Below, one piece after another: positions 1-7,608 of a DNA stretch of 64,000 nt. Below the pieces are notes generated by a model that ran no database searches, was not told the origin of the DNA, and saw only the letters and a list, made by a program, of their open reading frames with translations. The number at the start of each line of letters is the position of its first letter. The stretch's first letter is position 1. Origin of the DNA: Flavivirga jejuensis (GTDB lineage Bacteria; Bacteroidota; Bacteroidia; Flavobacteriales; Flavobacteriaceae); the NCBI RefSeq assembly GCF_030540765.1, contig NZ_JAUOEL010000004.1, forward strand, positions 310,001 to 374,000, read 5' to 3'. A program made the position numbers and the translations under genes.

Positions 1-310
1 TACCAAAGCTAGGATAGTCTGGTGCTATGAGATGAAATTCGTCTGACAATTGATTTAAAACTTTTCTATATTGATGAGAAGAAGCAGGAAAACCATGTAA
101 TAATACTATAGTTGGATTTTTAGGATTACCAGCTTCTCGATAGGCTATGTTGATTCCGTTAATGTCTATCGTTTTATATTTAAGTGTTATTGTTTTTTTC
201 TCTCTTATTTGCTCTATATCATTGGGGCGAGTACGTACTTTAGATTTAATTTTGTCTCCACAAGAGACAAAAAGGAAAACTGTGATTAATGTGATTAATA
301 AATTCTTCAT
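1..310 (-). CDS. alpha/beta-hydrolase lipoprotein (3' end outside window)
   Basis: Read on the minus strand from ATG at 310, the frame stays open to the window edge (about 103 codons). It starts with a lipoprotein signal (MKNLLITLITVFLFVSCGD, lipobox FVSC), so the mature protein should be lipid-anchored. The chain then shows the alpha/beta-hydrolase entry: INGINIAYREAG, then VLLHGFPASS, which carries the HGFP oxyanion-hole motif, then a PDYPSFG stretch. Haloalkane dehalogenase, epoxide hydrolase and esterase relatives share these features. The nucleophile elbow and the rest of the triad lie outside the window, so the substrate cannot be guessed. Confidence 0.8.
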   Translation of the reverse strand, partial: MKNLLITLITVFLFVSCGDKIKSKVRTRPNDIEQIREKKTITLKYKTIDINGINIAYREAGNPKNPTIVLLHGFPASSHQYRKVLNQLSDEFHLIAPDYPSFG

Positions 311-408
311 TGTGTTTTATTTTAAATAAGGGCACTTTTAATTTTTGTATTGATTTCGGGCAAGGGTATTTCAAAATATTTTGAGTGAGTAATATTGATA
401 ATAAACAT

Positions 409-446
409 AAAAAAAGCCATAAACAGAGCCTAAACTCTGTTATGGC
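409..446 (-). terminator. rho-independent terminator of the SDR gene
   Basis: On the minus strand a stem (GCCATAACAGAG paired with CTCTGTTTATGGC, one bulged base) is followed at once by a run of seven T. It lies about 20 bp after the SDR stop codon. Confidence 0.75.
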
Positions 447-466
447 TTGCATTGTTATGTGTCTGC

Positions 467-1213
467 TTAATTTCTTCCAGCCATGATACCACCATCGGTA
501 TCCCAGATGGCACCAGTAACCCAAGATGCCTTTTCTGAAAGTAAAAAGAGTATGCTATTTGCAATATCATTAGGTTCTCCAATCCTTCCAATAGGATGAA
601 ATCCATTAAAACCTGCTAATGCATTTTGAGCTTCTTCTTTTCCTCCAAAAACACCGTGATAAACAGGTGTGTTTACTACTGCTGGAGATACAGCATTTAC
701 TCGGATATTATCATCTGCTAGTTCCATTGCTAAATGTTTAGTCAAAGAATGTAAACCCGCTTTTTGCATAGAGTAAGCAGAAGATGGTGTTGCTTTTATA
801 GCTTGTTTAGCCCACATAGATCCTACATTTACGATGGCTCCTCCATTAGTGGCTTTCATCTTTTTAGCGGCACTTTGTGTAATGAAAAAGAAACCTCTGT
901 TTAAATCTAAGTAAGAATTATAATCTTCTAATGTGTGATCTAAAAATGGTTTTGGTCCAAAAATCCCTGATGCATTAACGAGATAATCTAAGTTATCCCA
1001 TGCTGTGATTTCTGAAATTAAAGTTTCTACTTCATCTGTTTTAGATATGTTTATTGCATGTTTAATCAAATTAGGATTATCAGCTACTTTATCAACATTT
1101 CTACCTACAATGTGTACCGTTGCACCGCCTTCTAATAAGGCATTTGTTGTTTCATTTCCAATGCCACTTGTACCTCCAATTACTAAGGCTACTTTTTTTT
1201 CGAATTCTTTCAT
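467..1213 (-). CDS. SDR-family NAD(P)-dependent oxidoreductase
   Basis: A 248-residue classical short-chain dehydrogenase/reductase, the usual family length. The Rossmann motif GGTSGIG spans residues 13-19, the NAS-type motif is N80-A81-S82, and the catalytic pair is Y147/K151 (SAYSMQKAG). The C-terminal part has the common SDR ending ([26 protein letters not shown] then DGG). It should be a soluble cytoplasmic enzyme that reduces or oxidises a carbonyl/alcohol; the substrate is not evident. The gene for a TetR regulator lies 63 bp upstream on the same strand, and an operator-like palindrome sits in that gap, so the SDR is probably the regulator's target. Confidence 0.93.
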   Translation of the reverse strand: MKEFEKKVALVIGGTSGIGNETTNALLEGGATVHIVGRNVDKVADNPNLIKHAINISKTDEVETLISEITAWDNLDYLVNASGIFGPKPFLDHTLEDYNSYLDLNRGFFFITQSAAKKMKATNGGAIVNVGSMWAKQAIKATPSSAYSMQKAGLHSLTKHLAMELADDNIRVNAVSPAVVNTPVYHGVFGGKEEAQNALAGFNGFHPIGRIGEPNDIANSILFLLSEKASWVTGAIWDTDGGIMAGRN

Positions 1214-1239
1214 TTTTTTTGTTTATTTAATTTATAAAT

Positions 1240-1257
1240 AGACAGGTAAGTCTGTCT
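1240..1257. promoter_or_regulatory. operator-like palindrome in front of the SDR gene
   Basis: AGACAG-N6-CTGTCT, a perfect inverted repeat 27 bp upstream of the SDR start codon. Its right half (AAGTCTGTCTTTA) recurs letter for letter in the palindrome before the TetR gene, which suggests that the same repressor binds both. Confidence 0.55.
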
Positions 1258-1276
1258 TTAAATGGATAAAATTTTT

Positions 1277-1840
1277 TTATCTTATGATTTGTGAACACAA
1301 ATTCTTTGTTTCTTTTATAGGCCAATTTTCTTGATGTAAATGACTTTCACTTACAGCACTTTCGTAGAGTAAGTAAATTTGTCGGGAAAGAGAATCGATT
1401 TGTTCTTCTTTAATATTTTCCAAATTGTTGGTAATAAGTTTTGAGATAAGATGAATAAAACTGTTTTTTTGGGCTTGTATTTCATTTCTGATTTTTTCAT
1501 TATCCTTTGGGATTTCTGAAACTGTTTTGATGCACCAGCAACCGTTAAAATCTTTATCCCGAAAAAAGACTTCAAGAAAATCAAAAATAGCAAGTATTTG
1601 AGTTTTCCCTTTTTGTTTGGAAGTGGTGAACGCTTCAATATCTGAAATAAAAGTCGCATTCTTGAATTGAAGATAGGCAAGGCATATATCTTCTTTTGAT
1701 TTAAAATGATTATAAAGTGTTGCTTTGGCTATACCAGTTTCTGAAATAATTTCATTTATTCCAGTGGAATTATACCCATTCTTATAAAATAAGAATGAAG
1801 CAGTTTCAATGATTCTATTTTTTACCTCAGAATGTTTCAT
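1277..1840 (-). CDS. TetR/AcrR-family transcriptional regulator
   Basis: A protein of 187 residues if translation begins at the ATG ending at 1840 (MKHSEVKNR); an in-frame ATG 18 bp upstream would add MFYICL but fits less well. The N-terminus is a textbook TetR helix-turn-helix: RIIETASFLFYKNGYNSTGINEIISETGIAKATLYNHFKSKEDI, broken here only by naming its parts: T-G-I-N-E-I, G-I-A-K-A-T-L-Y-N-H-F, K-E-D-I. The rest is the helical ligand and dimer domain, with cysteines in NGCWCIK. The family usually represses its own and a neighbouring gene and is released by a small molecule. The downstream neighbour is the SDR oxidoreductase, and palindromes lie before both genes. Confidence 0.92.
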   Translation of the reverse strand: MKHSEVKNRIIETASFLFYKNGYNSTGINEIISETGIAKATLYNHFKSKEDICLAYLQFKNATFISDIEAFTTSKQKGKTQILAIFDFLEVFFRDKDFNGCWCIKTVSEIPKDNEKIRNEIQAQKNSFIHLISKLITNNLENIKEEQIDSLSRQIYLLYESAVSESHLHQENWPIKETKNLCSQIIR

Positions 1841-1868
1841 GAGGCAAATATAAAACAAATATTCAAAA

Positions 1869-1890
1869 ATAAAGACAAGTCTGTCTTTAT
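1869..1890. promoter_or_regulatory. operator-like palindrome before the TetR gene
   Basis: Two perfect 9-bp arms (ATAAAGACA and TGTCTTTAT) flank AGTC, about 30 bp upstream of the TetR start codon. It shares AAGTCTGTCTTTA with the site at 1248-1260. The half-site spacing differs by 4 bp between the two sites. Autorepression is the simplest reading. Confidence 0.6.
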
Positions 1891-2052
1891 TTTTAAATTA
1901 ATGGTTTGTATAAGTTTCTGATTTTATTAGTTATGCTTTTAAGAGCGTGGATTTTCATAAGTAAGCTTGCATAGTATTTTTTAATATTTATCCTTAGATA
2001 ACAGTAATAGGCAGATAGGATTGCCTACCTTATCAAAAAAGGAAATTAAGCT

Positions 2053-3121
2053 ATGATTACTGATATAGAAGTAAACAAGCCAGAGCCTATTGCAATTGGT
2101 AAAAAGCTTAAATCGTTTAAACAAGGAACAGCCGTTAAGGCTACGATCGAGGCCTTAAAACGAGGTGAATCGATACTAATTAAGGAGTTCTATAATGATG
2201 GAATATCTCTGCTTCATGATTTACACACATATCTAAAACTAAAATTACCTAACAAGTCTTTTCTGGAGCAACAGGCGTATCGCACAGAGTATTATAGACT
2301 TTCAAATTTAATTTTATTAGAAATTGTCGATCAAAAACTATGTGTAAAGAAATCTCCTGGTATTGGCTGGTTAGAAAAATTTTATTCAGAAAATAATCAT
2401 TTCTTTTTAACTTTTCCTCAAATACAAGGCTTGAATAGTGCTTGGCAATGGTACCAAAATGGGATTTCTATACCTGTACTTCGGAACAAAATGCATCCTT
2501 ATTACGGAACCTACTTTCCTACGCGTTTTGAACATTTAGTCCTTTTTGATAATTGGTTAAAGCGTTATAAAGGGCCAAAAAAGACAGCTATAGAAATAGG
2601 TATTGGGTGTGGTGTTTTGTCTTTGCAAATGATACAACATCATTTTCAAAAGGTGTATGCTACGGATATAAACCCTAATGCCATTGTTGGATTGATAGAA
2701 TTTATGGGAACAACTAAGCTGTCTCGAAAAATTGAATTGGATTTTGGACACCTTTTTGGTAAGTGGGAAAAACAGACCGAATTGATTGTGTTTAATCCGC
2801 CTTGGCTACCAGAAGTTCATGACTTGAGCCATATTGATGCCGCTATTTATTACAATAAAACCTTGTTTGCAGATTTTTTTTGCTGCGGCAAAAAAAAGAC
2901 TGTTACCTGAAGGGAAACTGGTACTCATCTTCTCAAACTTAGCTCAAATAACTAATGTAACAACAGATCATCCTATACAAAAAGAATTAGATGAAGGTAA
3001 CAGGTTTCAATTGGAAAGATGTTTTAAAAAATCTGTAAGTGCTGCTTCCAGTAAAACAAAACGAGATCAGCATTGGCGTGCTTTGGAAGAAGTAGAACTT
3101 TGGGTACTCACGAATATTTGA
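2053..3121 (+). pseudogene. class I SAM-dependent methyltransferase, frameshifted
   Basis: Two overlapping reading frames make one protein. The first (from ATG 2053) has an N-terminal domain of about 170 residues, a SAM-binding motif I (AIEIGIGCGVLSLQM), an acidic loop (YATDINPNA) and the NPPW motif (VFNPPWLPE) seen in HemK/PrmC- and RlmG-like methyltransferases that modify glutamine or N6-adenine. It goes out of frame at a run of eight T (2874-2881) after YYNKTLFADFF and stops at 2910. The other frame continues exactly at that point with AAAKKRLLPEGKLVLIF and ends at 3121. One T fewer would join them into about 356 residues. Either a real inactivating indel, phase variation at the T-run, or a base-calling error. 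No neighbour indicates the substrate. Confidence 0.75.
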
Positions 3122-3191
3122 ATTTTGGGTAACTACTGCATAAACGTCATCATTATAAACAACAATCTCGTTCTTCTGTGTAGTTTTAGTT

Positions 3192-4001
3192 CTAATTTTT
3201 CTTTGGTTTCCTCCATCTTTTAAGAAATCTCCATAACAGAATAAAACCTATATTCATTGCGATAATATAAAGTAGAATTCCCAATGGATTGAACCCTGTT
3301 GGTTCCTCTTGTGCAGCCTTTTCTAGAAATAAAATAGATGTGGATAGTTTTTCTTCAGTAAACAGTTGGTTGTTTGCCACGTTACTTCCCCAATGAATTC
3401 CAATAGCAAAGAAAATGGTTCCAGCCTTTAAAAGAGCATTTGCAAAAACAAAGTGTCCTATAATTAGTGAAATAGAGTAGAAAATTGCTCCGAATATTCC
3501 AATGTTAAATACATTATGCATTGAAACAAAAACTATAACAGTGACTAGGTTTGCTATTCTCAAATTGTAGATTGAAATCAGTTTTTTGTATCCATAACTT
3601 CTACATATAAATTCTTGTACTGCCGCTGTTGGCAAAATCCAATAGAGTTCTTTTAATATTTCTCGATAATCTAAAGAGTTGTTTGTTATTATAATATCAC
3701 CTGTTAGCAAACATTTTAAATAATAACCAATTAGAACAGCTAAAATTCCTAATACAAGTCCAATGGGGAGATATTTTAAATTTTGTCCACTAAAATTGAA
3801 CCCTAACTCATCTAGATTTTTGTTTTCCGTTTTATATAAAGTCCAATTTGCTATTATAATCAATATCAGTCCAACAAATGGGAAAACTTGTTTAGTCCCT
3901 TTCGGCAAGGGTATGAAATCAGGTAAAAAAAGAGCAATGATAATCAGAACCACAAAAAGAAGCAGTCGGCTTAAATTAGGATAGGTTTTTAATAGGTTCA
4001 T
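3192..4001 (-). CDS. CPBP-family intramembrane metalloprotease-like protein
   Basis: A 269-residue integral membrane protein with about eight hydrophobic segments. Three motifs of the CPBP (CAAX protease and bacteriocin-processing) family are present: an E-x3-R element (VQEFICRSYGYKKL), FVSMHNVFN and IGIHWGSN. The first glutamate of the usual EExxxR is a glutamine here, which may weaken zinc-dependent activity. Members cleave or process peptides inside the membrane; some give immunity to bacteriocins. It is followed on the same strand by the GrpB gene's stop-to-start gap of 33 bp, so the two might be co-transcribed. The target is unknown. Confidence 0.8.
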   Translation of the reverse strand: MNLLKTYPNLSRLLLFVVLIIIALFLPDFIPLPKGTKQVFPFVGLILIIIANWTLYKTENKNLDELGFNFSGQNLKYLPIGLVLGILAVLIGYYLKCLLTGDIIITNNSLDYREILKELYWILPTAAVQEFICRSYGYKKLISIYNLRIANLVTVIVFVSMHNVFNIGIFGAIFYSISLIIGHFVFANALLKAGTIFFAIGIHWGSNVANNQLFTEEKLSTSILFLEKAAQEEPTGFNPLGILLYIIAMNIGFILLWRFLKRWRKPKKN

Positions 4002-4034
4002 TGTATTGTAATAACCAGGTAATTATTTTTCATG

Positions 4035-4622
4035 TTATTGTGCGCTGGTTTTTCCGCTGATGATTTCCAAAGTTTCATTCACAAAATCGGTCTTTCCAAG
4101 GACATAAGAACCTCTGTCATTTTTAAATTTAGTTGCTAATTCGAGCTTTAGATTTTCGTATTGTTTCGCTCTTTCAGAATTAGAATTTAAAAAGTTTCGA
4201 AAGTCAATTTGTTTCCACATTACGTTATCTTTCGGACACATATGAATATGGAAAATCTGTTCTTTTTTTCCGTCAATATTATAGCCTTTTCCGAATGTTG
4301 AATATGCCTCGATATCTTCTCTGGCTGGAACTACAAAATGAGAATAACCTAATTCTGTGAAATTTGCGATTAGATTTTCGTCAAATAGCGTTTCTTTAGG
4401 AATTTCTATCATCAAATCGATATATGGTTTTGATTTGATACTCGGAATTGAAGAACTTCCAAAGTGTTCTATTCGCAAGATTGTTTCATTTCCAATTTTT
4501 TCAATTATTCGTTTCTTTTCGCTTTCATAAATGTTTTTCCATTCGGGATTATGGTCAACTAATTCAATTGGAAAAAGTGTGTTCCAATCCTCTTTGGTTA
4601 AATCATATAAAGTTTTTTTCAT
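4035..4622 (-). CDS. GrpB family protein (UPF0157)
   Basis: A 195-residue soluble protein of typical GrpB length. It shows the family opening LVDHNPEWKNIYESEKKRI, the core IEHFGSSSIPSI followed by KPYIDLMI, and the HIHMCPKDN segment. The family has a nucleotidyltransferase-like fold; the GS and DL residues correspond to that fold's active-site region, but no reaction is firmly assigned to this group. It lies just upstream of the CPBP protease gene on the minus strand. Confidence 0.88.
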   Translation of the reverse strand: MKKTLYDLTKEDWNTLFPIELVDHNPEWKNIYESEKKRIIEKIGNETILRIEHFGSSSIPSIKSKPYIDLMIEIPKETLFDENLIANFTELGYSHFVVPAREDIEAYSTFGKGYNIDGKKEQIFHIHMCPKDNVMWKQIDFRNFLNSNSERAKQYENLKLELATKFKNDRGSYVLGKTDFVNETLEIISGKTSAQ

Positions 4623-4809
4623 TGTTTCTCGTTTTTTTTCGGTGAACAGCGTCTTGTATAAGAATAATTTCGGGTTACGTGCGAGGATTTTACTCAGGAA
4701 AATCAGATGTAATAAACTTGCAACAATCTTTTGTTAGACTCAAAATTAAGCAATTATTTTATACATCTATGTTGAAATAGTTTTTGTTTTATAAGAGGAA
4801 AATTGTAAC

Positions 4810-5373
4810 CTAAAAATTATATATTTCCCCATCTATTTTAATTTGTTTGTAACTAGTAGTATAAAAATTATAATTCCAACCTAATCCCCTTATATATGAA
4901 ACAAAGAGTTTTTCTTCTTCTGGGTTTTTGTAAAATCTTTGAAATGCATAAGTTCTTAAATTGTCATCTTTTTCAATTAGAGTGGCTTTAAAGTCATTCA
5001 CTGATTTGTTATTGAGAGTCCAAAATGTATCCTCAAGTGATGTATTAAATTTAGCATGTATGTGTTTAAAATCAGGATTGTCTGGATACCCTTGAATAAG
5101 GTTTTGATTAGTATCAATTCTTAAATACTGAAAAGTAACTGCATCTCCTCCAATTAGTGAATAAAATTTATAATATAAATCCCCTTCTATTCGAAGTGTA
5201 TCGGTGATTTCAGTGTAATTGTCTTCATCATACTTCCAATAATTCCCTATGTGCATAGGAAGAAATGAATCGCTCGTTGGCGTAGGGTTTGAAATATTAG
5301 TGTCATCAGATTCATTACAACTTAAAAGTAATATAAAAATCCCAAGAGATATTGTTTTCAGATACGTTTTCAT
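4810..5373 (-). CDS. small lipoprotein of unknown function
   Basis: 187 residues with a lipoprotein signal (MKTYLKTISLGIFILLLSCNE, lipobox LLSC), followed by an acidic linker (ESDDTN) typical of surface-exported flavobacterial lipoproteins. The mature part is rich in aromatic and polar beta-like stretches (IGNYWKYDEDNYTEITDTL, then FRF-type strands to the C-terminus). I recognise no family. Its leader shares a promoter-like block with the unrelated lipoprotein gene at 35095, which argues for common regulation. Confidence 0.75.
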   Translation of the reverse strand: MKTYLKTISLGIFILLLSCNESDDTNISNPTPTSDSFLPMHIGNYWKYDEDNYTEITDTLRIEGDLYYKFYSLIGGDAVTFQYLRIDTNQNLIQGYPDNPDFKHIHAKFNTSLEDTFWTLNNKSVNDFKATLIEKDDNLRTYAFQRFYKNPEEEKLFVSYIRGLGWNYNFYTTSYKQIKIDGEIYNF

Positions 5374-5396
5374 AAATAATCTATTTTATTTCATAG

Positions 5397-5430
5397 ATGT
5401 ATTTTACTCAATATGGTTGCGTCAAATTAC
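5397..5430 (-). promoter_or_regulatory. promoter-like block shared with the lipoprotein gene at 35095
   Basis: Read on the minus strand: TTTGACGCAACC, 14 bases, then ACATCTA, about 20-50 bp before the start codon at 5373. The same two blocks with the same 14-base spacer occur before the gene at 35095. Confidence 0.5.
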
Positions 5431-5540
5431 TTACAATAAAGTTATATTAACTATACGGTTTTTATTAATCTTTTATGTTACTAGCGTTAATTAGGTAGTG
5501 TAACAGTTTTATTGGTCTCAACTGTATTTAACAAGGATGT

Positions 5541-5690
5541 ATTTTAGTGCATGTCGCTTTCAGCTTCTAAAAATTTTGACAAGAATTTCACGAATTCACA
5601 GGAATTCAGTTTTACTATTATTTTACATTTTGGTATGTCACGAAACAGATTTTTAGTCTGCGAAAGCGAACTTACGGACTTCCTAGTTTT
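5541..5690 (+). repeat. dispersed intergenic repeat copy
   Basis: Counterpart of 40437-40562, with the same block order including GAATTCACAGGAATTC, a hairpin-forming palindrome. Confidence 0.65.
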
Positions 5691-5865
5691 CTTTCAAATT
5701 TATGTAGCGGTATAAACACCATCATTATCTTTAAAAAACATTACTTCGGATATAATATATTCGTGATTTGCCATATTTTATTAATTACCAATAACAATTT
5801 GATATAAACAATTGCTTATATCCACATTAATAAGACTAAAATAATAAATCTTTTAAGTTAAGGTC

Positions 5866-6040
5866 AATTACGTATGTTGAAGTTTTTCTATTTATTAATC
5901 CAATAAATATTTCTCTAATATATTCTCTTTTTTATCAAATCCTTAAAATTCACTTTCAATAATTATCAATCTGATATTTATTCCAAATTACGTATTTTAA
6001 TATTTTTAAATTACGTATAATTACTTAGTTTTGTACGTAT
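5866..6040 (+). promoter_or_regulatory. repeated TACGTAT sites upstream of the nitrate operon
   Basis: TACGTAT occurs at 5869, 5989, 6012 and 6034, the first three within AATTACGTAT. The last three are spaced 23 and 22 bp, about two helical turns, so they would face the same side of the DNA, and the last ends 15 bp before the narK start codon. TACGTA is its own reverse complement, as expected for a dimeric regulator. The protein that binds is unknown. Confidence 0.5.
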
Positions 6041-6054
6041 AAAAATACTTAATT

Positions 6055-7476
6055 ATGAACAGTTCAACACCAACTAAGTCTACAAACTTAAATTTATTGA
6101 ATTTTAAAAATGTGTCCATTCGTACTTTTTGGATCACATCTATATCTTTTTTTATGTGTTTCTTCGCATGGTTTGGTATTGTTCCATTTATGCCAGATGT
6201 TGTTAAAGAGTTAGGTTTAACACCAGACCAAAAATGGAACTCCATCATTTTAGCCGTTTCAGGAACGGTGTTTGCACGTTTACTTATTGGTAAATTATGC
6301 GATAAATATGGACCCCGTATATGTTATACCTGGTTACTGGTTTTAGGCGCTATTCCAGTTGTTTTATGTGGATTGGTGCAAACACCACTTCAATTTTTAA
6401 TATGTAGATTATTCATTGGTTTTATAGGTGCTTCATTTGTTATCACCCAAGTACATACCTCTTTAATGTTTGCTCCTAATATTGTTGGTACAGCAAATGC
6501 AACGTCTGCTGGTTGGGGTAATCTAGGAGGAGGCGCTAATCGTTTAGGAATGCCCTTAATTGCTGCTATGGTTGTAAGTTTTGGCATAGCAGAAGGAGAG
6601 GCTTGGAGGTATTCAATGGTTATTGCTGGTACTATTTGTTTTTTTATGGGGATTCTATATTATCTTTTTACTCAGGATACACCAGAAGGAAACATCAAAG
6701 AATTAAGAGAAGCAGGTAAAATGGTTACCACCAAAAAAGACCAAATTGGTTTTTTAAAAGTGCTTAAAGATTATAGAATTTGGATACTTTTTGTGGTTTA
6801 CGCAGCGAGTTTTGGTATTGAACTTACGGTTTATGGAACTATGGACGATTATCTTCAAAACACCTTTCAATTAGAGCGGATTACGGCAGGTAACATTGTT
6901 TTGTCGTTTGCCTTAATGAATATATTTGCGCGTACTTTGGGTGGTTTCTTTGGTGATAAATTCGGGAAACTAAAAGGATTGAGAGGTCGTGTATTATTCC
7001 TGTCATTCATATTAACATTACAAGGTATCATACTCGTTTCATTTTCGTTAACAACCAGCATTGTTATTGGTTTTGTCTTTTTAATTCTATTTAGCTTATC
7101 GGTTCAAATGGCAGAAGGCGCCACGTTTTCGGTAGTACCATTTATAAATAAAAAAGCGATTGGTTCTGTATCGGGTATCGTAGGAGCAGGCGGAAATGTA
7201 GGTGCTTTTTTAGCAGCAATATTACTTAAATCTAAATCTTCTGTAGCAGAAAAAGCCGCTATTGCAGCCAATGAAGGTTTAGGCGAAGATATTATAAATA
7301 GTGCACAGGCAGCAGCATCTTCTGCAGCCGTCTCTCAAGGGTATTTAATAATTGGTTTTATAGTAGTCGTAACGGGAATTGTGGCATTAGCCATTAAATT
7401 TTCTAACGAAGATGAAAAAATAGCTGATACAGAATTAAAACAATCTCTAGGAAAATTAGCAACTGCTAATAACTAA
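6055..7476 (+). CDS. narK: nitrate/nitrite transporter, NNP family (MFS)
   Basis: A 473-residue polytopic membrane protein with about twelve hydrophobic segments. The nitrate signature of the NNP family is clear (GWGNLGGGANRLGMPL, first half; GAGGNVGAFLAAIL, second half), as are the conserved arginines in FARLLIG and LICRLFIG and the MFS loop GKLCDKYGPR. It should bring nitrate (or export nitrite) across the inner membrane. It is the first gene of an operon with nitrate reductase 132 bp downstream, so uptake for assimilation is the likely role. Confidence 0.95.
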   Translation: MNSSTPTKSTNLNLLNFKNVSIRTFWITSISFFMCFFAWFGIVPFMPDVVKELGLTPDQKWNSIILAVSGTVFARLLIGKLCDKYGPRICYTWLLVLGAIPVVLCGLVQTPLQFLICRLFIGFIGASFVITQVHTSLMFAPNIVGTANATSAGWGNLGGGANRLGMPLIAAMVVSFGIAEGEAWRYSMVIAGTICFFMGILYYLFTQDTPEGNIKELREAGKMVTTKKDQIGFLKVLKDYRIWILFVVYAASFGIELTVYGTMDDYLQNTFQLERITAGNIVLSFALMNIFARTLGGFFGDKFGKLKGLRGRVLFLSFILTLQGIILVSFSLTTSIVIGFVFLILFSLSVQMAEGATFSVVPFINKKAIGSVSGIVGAGGNVGAFLAAILLKSKSSVAEKAAIAANEGLGEDIINSAQAAASSAAVSQGYLIIGFIVVVTGIVALAIKFSNEDEKIADTELKQSLGKLATANN

Positions 7477-7608
7477 TTGAAAAAAACGGGAACCAAAAAT
7501 TATCAATTTATGAATATCAGTATTGATTTTTATAGTATTCAGAATAATTGAAATAGAGGTTGCATCGTATTGTTTTATTTTCTTAATTAGTATAAAATGT
7601 TGTGGTAA

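Larger units (their letters stand above)
5374..6054. other. intergenic region: dispersed repeat copy and nitrate-operon control region
   Basis: No gene seen. About 5541-5690 is a copy of a dispersed repeat family (TTTTAGTG, CTTCTAAAAATTTT, CACGAATTCACAGGAATTCAG, CAGATTTTTAGTCTG, GGACTTCC) that recurs near 40.45 kb and, in diverged form, near 19.8, 29.3-29.55 and 32.4 kb. From about 5860 the region is very AT-rich and carries the repeated TACGTAT sites listed separately. Confidence 0.6.

Noticed and set aside
2008-2027. TAGGCA ... TGCCTA hairpin before the methyltransferase as a riboswitch
   Set aside because: Only a 6-bp stem with no further conserved structure that I can recognise.
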